DNA of 64,000 nt from Margaritifera margaritifera (lineage: Eukaryota; Mollusca; Bivalvia; Unionida; Margaritiferidae): NCBI GenBank assembly GCA_029931535.1, contig JAQPZY010001660.1, positions 1,017,001 through 1,081,000 of the forward strand, given 5' to 3'. This document shows positions 60,141-64,000 of this stretch, one piece after another (positions within the stretch are counted from its first letter, which is position 1; each line of letters starts with the position of its first letter). Made by a program: the position numbers and the translations under genes. The notes beneath the pieces are model-generated. The model saw nothing but the letters and a program-made list of their open reading frames with translations. It had not been told where the DNA came from and did not search any database.

Positions 60141-60263
60141 CTGTTCGTTGTCAGTTTACTGCGTTTATCTTAATCAATCACTGACACACGGCGATCCCTT
60201 GCTGGATCCAGTGCACTTGAAAGGATTGTTATTCGCCATGTGATTTGTACTCTTTATATATGT

Positions 60264-60266
60264 ATG

Positions 60267-60337
<71 letters not shown>

Positions 60338-60386
60338 AGAGAGAGAGATACATACACAGACACACACAGGGCCGATAGATAGATAG

Positions 60387-60430
<44 letters not shown>
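60264..60430. repeat. (TA)n, (GA)n and (CA)n compound microsatellite
   Basis: TA tract, GAGA run, GATA units and a CA tract in sequence. The open frames on the minus strand are artefacts. Confidence 0.95.
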
Positions 60431-60432
<2 letters not shown>

Positions 60433-60680
60433 CCGGTTTAACCGCTAGGCAAACTAGGTGGTCGAATAGGGCGGAAAAATTTCGGGGGCGGCAAAAAATG
60501 AATGAATAAAAAAAAGAGAAATAGCATAAAACAGAAGATGAAAAGCGTCTAAAAATAGGAAGAGAAAACCGGGAGGAAAGAATAAATGTACAATATTCAT
60601 TTTTTAAAGTTAATTTGGGCTAGGGGGCGGGCGCAATGCTGATGGTTCGCCTAGGGCGCCAAATACCCTTGCGCCGATGC
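60431..60680. mobile_element. hAT-like MITE, copy B
   Basis: Paralogous to 42660-42944: GGCCGGTTTAACC start, GGGGGCGGCAAAAAATG, AGCGTCTAAAAATAGG, GGTTCGCCTAGGGCGCCAAA and a CCTTGCGCCGATGC end. Same orientation as copy A. No coding capacity. Confidence 0.6.
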
Positions 60681-60689
60681 AGCAAAAAA

Positions 60690-61691
60690 ATTGACGATGC
60701 AGTCGCATATATTTCACATATTGTTAGACTAAAGCCAATACAAGTGTTGCATTCAAAATAAGTGGAAATTTCGGATAAAAAAGAAAGATGCCTTTAATCC
60801 AGCTTGACATTTGTCCATGAATGAACCTATGCTGCCCTGAGACTGATATAAATATACACTAGGAGTTATATCCATAATTGCACAGATATATCTCTATCGA
60901 CAATATTGTGGAAATTAGGTAATGTTGTCAATCATCTGTGATCAGGCTGACTTCGCAATTAGTCCATCGATCATATCAGGTAGACTGATTCTTATGCGGA
61001 ATACCAAATTCGTATGCGGAATACCAAATTCGTATGCGGAATACCAAATTCGTCGATAATATTTTGTAATATTGTTGGTTATCCGTAAATGACATATTTA
61101 TTAATGATAAATAACAAGGGCAATCTTTCCATGAGTTTAACCAATCAAAGCGATATTAAAATTTATCCATTTTGGAAGAAGTGATGGTATTATTCTATTT
61201 AAATCAACAATGGTACAGTTCTAATATAAAACCCTTATGATGCTATTTATTTGTAAAGGTTGACGTCTGGTATCGGTTGTTCACGCAGAATGCGTATCAA
61301 GGGCTGCCATTTTAGGAAAGGAAGACGTTATCTTATGTTATAATTGCTTTTGGGTATGGTGACGACTTTGTAGGTTTTTTTCATATTTTTTCATAGAACG
61401 AAAGAATGGATTTAAAGTGTATCCTTCTCACAAAAATAACAAAAACAATAAAGCTTCGAAAGATCGTCTTTTTTATAAAGGTTGTGCATTGTGTAAATCA
61501 ATATTATACCGAATCACCATGTCAGCCATCGAGTTATTACTTCCACCTCTAATAAAGAATAAATATATATAACGGTTTTGAAAATTCTAAACCTATTGCT
61601 GATATTTTTTTCTACATTCCCTAACTTGTTTATACACATCAATACCAGTACCAGTTTTTAACTTTTCACTATGTAAAGAATCTATGCGTAC
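60690..61691. other. Receptor intron, no recognised feature
   Basis: AT-rich intron with a short direct repeat at 60991-61050 (GTATGCGGAATACCAAATTC, three copies). Nothing else recognised. Confidence 0.55.
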
Positions 61692-61988
61692 CTTGTTTGT
61701 TTACGATGACTTTCCTTAGGACTCCTTGTGGGCTGAATTCTAGACCATTGTGAACTCTGACGGTGAACGTGTAGTTTCTCTGAACCGAAGGTCCCCTAAC
61801 CATGGTACAAGTTTCTTCCTGCACTCCATAGACCTTAACCGGCATTTTCTCAGTCACTTGGCCATTAAGTTGGAAGGATAGCTCATATTTCATGACATAA
61901 CTTCCATTTGTCGGATCTTTCCAGCAAATTCTTGCAACGGAACTGGTGGGCGATATATCGTCAACCGCCACGCAGAAAACATCGGGCG
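61692..61988 (-). CDS. Adhesion GPCR upstream exon, fibronectin type III domain
   Basis: A 297-nt symmetrical phase 1-1 exon, acceptor TTACATTAG and donor GTACGCATAG. It encodes 99 residues including CVAVDDISPTSSVARICWKD, YVMKYELSFQLNGQVTEK and NYTFTVRVHNGLEFSPQG. The early W, the Y-x-L-x-x-x strand and the Y-x-F-x-V-R-V-x-N-G F-strand motif mark an FnIII module. Its end phase would fit the EGF exon, but that exon starts at the end of an EGF domain, so a missing exon probably lies between. Membership in the receptor gene is inferred from strand, phase and order. Confidence 0.75.
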
Positions 61989-62361
61989 CTAATGTAAAAT
62001 ACAACGTTAAAGTTATATTCCACATCATCGAAATAAAACTATGGTGGAATATGACTAATCTAGCATATTTCTAAATCAAAATAAACACTTCACCAGCCAA
62101 ACCACATTGGAATACTATTCACATAATTTGATATTAGGGAAAACCGTCCCAAGAATAAAACAATAGTTATGCTCAGTCACGTGAAGTCAACAAATTTTCT
62201 GCACAGTCTGACTCCGCGAAGCTGTAAGAAATGATTCACCAGCCTCACATTACCGTCCGTACCTACAAGAGGCTAATACATCATCCCTGTTGCATCGTCA
62301 AGAGTAAGCCAATTTAAAAAAGAATACGGTTATAAAGAGAACAGTACTTTCCAGCTGTCAC

Positions 62362-62400
62362 CTCGGGCTGAATAGTTACCATCACTCTGACAGCTCCGTC
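62362..62400 (-). CDS. Possible small upstream exon of the same gene
   Basis: A strong acceptor (pyrimidine-rich CTTACTTCTTACCTTCAAC, then CTAG) is followed by a 39-nt phase 1-1 frame encoding RSCQSDGNYSAR up to a GAG|GTGACA donor. The phase fits the FnIII exon. The stretch is too short for a domain call, so this is a candidate only. Confidence 0.25.
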
Positions 62401-62859
62401 CTAGGTTGAAGGTAAGAAGTAAGACCACTGTAATCTATTCAGCTTAAAAGGGTGAACAACCGTCCTCTTTACACAGACATTTGAATACAAAGGTAAACCA
62501 GAATTGGATATATCGCTCGGAAAAAAAGGTGTATATAAAACAGTGTATCTTGCTTCCTATATTAACATCATGGCCAAGAAAGACAAATTTATTGACCGAC
62601 CACCGTGAAGACATGCCACACTTCCTATGTCGAAAGGTTAATTACCATGTAGATGATCCTTGTATCATGAATGAGTGATGTGTACAACTGAGAAATGGAA
62701 ATTGTTTTGCCTCGAGAAATATTGGGCAGCGCTCATAAAGTTTAGTGGCTGCGCAAAATATATACAAATAATTCATACAATAATTCTTGGAGAAAGCATT
62801 CCGATCTAACTATCAAACAAGAGTATATAGCGTGACAACAGAAAAGTGAATGATATGAT

Positions 62860-63045
62860 CAAAGAAGAAGGTGCTGTTGTTGGTTGGTTTTTAACGGCAC
62901 TTTTAGCACACTATTGGCTAAATCATGCTGAGGAAATGGGAGCTAAATGCCTTCCAAGAAAACACAGAGACAGTCAATCCGGGCTGGCATACCACCCATG
63001 GATTACGAGTCCGACACTCACCAACTGAATTACTATGGCTCCCGC
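62860..63045 (-). mobile_element. tRNA-derived SINE candidate
   Basis: The minus strand reads GGGAGCCATAGTAATTCAG, TTGGTGAGTGTCGGACTCG and TAATCCATGGG, like a tRNA 5' half with an A box. This is followed by CAGCCCGGATTGACTG (weak B box) and an AGTGCCGTTAAAAACCAACC tail as seen in molluscan SINEs. A short TTC run follows. Confidence 0.5.
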
Positions 63046-63049
63046 AAAT

Positions 63050-64000
63050 CAGAAGAAAAATTGGATGATAAAAAAGATACTTCCTGTAAAATATGCTTTC
63101 CAATAAATAAATGGATGATATAAAAGAAACTTCCTGTAAAATATGCTTTTCAATAAAGCGGTGTTCAAGTAATCAGAAATCTGTGCAACCCGTGCTCTGA
63201 ATTGTAAAAACAGTTGAATATTATGAGAAATAACATAAAAATTTTAAACAATAATCAACATCTAATTATAAGGCATCGGGACATCTTTCTGTAGAAAACA
63301 AAATATGAGTGAATGTGATATTTGGACCAATAATTTTTATTTTGATCGTATATGCCTATTTGGTCTCCTGATACTTTCTTACGCGAAATATACATCCACT
63401 TTCTTTTAACTTGCGAACGAGAGGGCAGAAAATGCAGGGTTAAAGTGGTACAATCTGCTAGGAGATTAATTATTAAAAAAGAGGAATCGTGTTAGACTAA
63501 ATTTATGAATACAGAAGTTTGAGTTTAATTTGTTTCAATTCGTCGTCTTCAATAGATTTAAACAAATTTTCTTGCGAAACTTGTCAGTATGAAAAGGTCA
63601 TTTTTGACCTTTATATGATTAATCTCGAGCTATTTTCAACCCTCGTGAATCTTTGTTTCTTTTCCTTTCACTGATTTGTTTTTACTCACTGAAAAATTAG
63701 CCACTGACATATAATAAATTATTTACAAAAGGGTTTATTAAGCCTAATTGGAAACTTTGTTTCTTAGTGAAGCAAGTAGCTTTCTGCTTGATTCGTTTTC
63801 TTTTAAGTACATTTATTTAATTATTTACGTATTAAGTATGCTTTAATTAACATTTATGTAAAATGCGTTGTTTGAATATCACCTTATGTATATATACTAT
63901 CGATTAACAGAGGATCGAAACAGCATATAATGGTATTTTCTACACAAAGAACGTCTTCTTCTTCAATTGAAACTGACACTATATATAATGTAGGTATATT
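63050..64000. other. Upstream flank or intron, no recognised feature
   Basis: AT-rich sequence with a direct repeat (63058-63155, TACTTCCTGTAAAATATGCT type, two copies). No exon of the receptor was identified here. Confidence 0.5.

Overview
The window reads as an intron-rich animal nuclear genome, most probably a mollusc and plausibly a bivalve. The evidence is a many-exon adhesion GPCR gene with GT-AG introns and in-phase exons, plus several transposon classes (Polinton/Maverick, Penelope-like, L1-like LINE, hAT). There are also six copies of a satellite-cored dispersed repeat ending in an ACGG-rich tail, which resembles the bivalve 'pearl' elements. Nothing looks prokaryotic. The species assignment is inference.

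Almost the whole window is one minus-strand gene running from about 62 kb down to a stop codon at 366. Fifteen exons can be placed: a fibronectin-III exon (61692-61988), a 1.47-kb exon with a run of EGF domains (44364-45830), one more EGF exon (40902-41030), a hormone-receptor (HormR) exon (34309-34511), six exons for the GAIN domain with its GPS autoproteolysis motif (31861 down to 11988, counting the two GPS exons), and four exons for the seven-helix domain and tail (6014 down to 366). Together they cover about 1,390 codons of an adhesion GPCR. The N-terminus lies outside the window, and at least one exon holding the start of the first EGF domain was not found between 45.8 and 61.7 kb. The GPS keeps Cys1, Cys3 and the His-Leu-Thr cleavage tripeptide but lacks Cys2 and Cys4.

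The introns are large and full of mobile and tandem DNA. By region: 2.9-3.4 kb, a 53-bp minisatellite built from an exon end and its splice donor; 6.4-9.0 kb, two pearl-like repeats; 9.8-11.4 kb, a decayed LINE; 12.3-13.4 kb, a 50-bp minisatellite; 13.6-14.6 kb, a Penelope-like tail with a hammerhead-ribozyme fold; 18.07-27.22 kb, a decayed 9.2-kb Polinton-like element with 186-bp terminal inverted repeats, oriented opposite to the host gene; 27.6-29.3 kb, two nested hAT elements with target duplications; 32-35 kb, four short minisatellites; 39.0-40.8, 47.4-48.5, 52.8-54.3 and 57.3-57.8 kb, more pearl-like copies; 49.4-52.1 kb, a satellite block; 54.6-59.9 kb, two oppositely oriented Penelope-like copies, with a DNA-level copy of part of the host gene's own EGF exon and intron between them.

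The Polinton-like element carries decayed protein-primed DNA polymerase B, capsid-like, adenain-type protease and several unknown genes in one orientation. No integrase or packaging ATPase was recognised in it. It has stops, frameshifts and a lost protease cysteine, so it is an old inactive copy.
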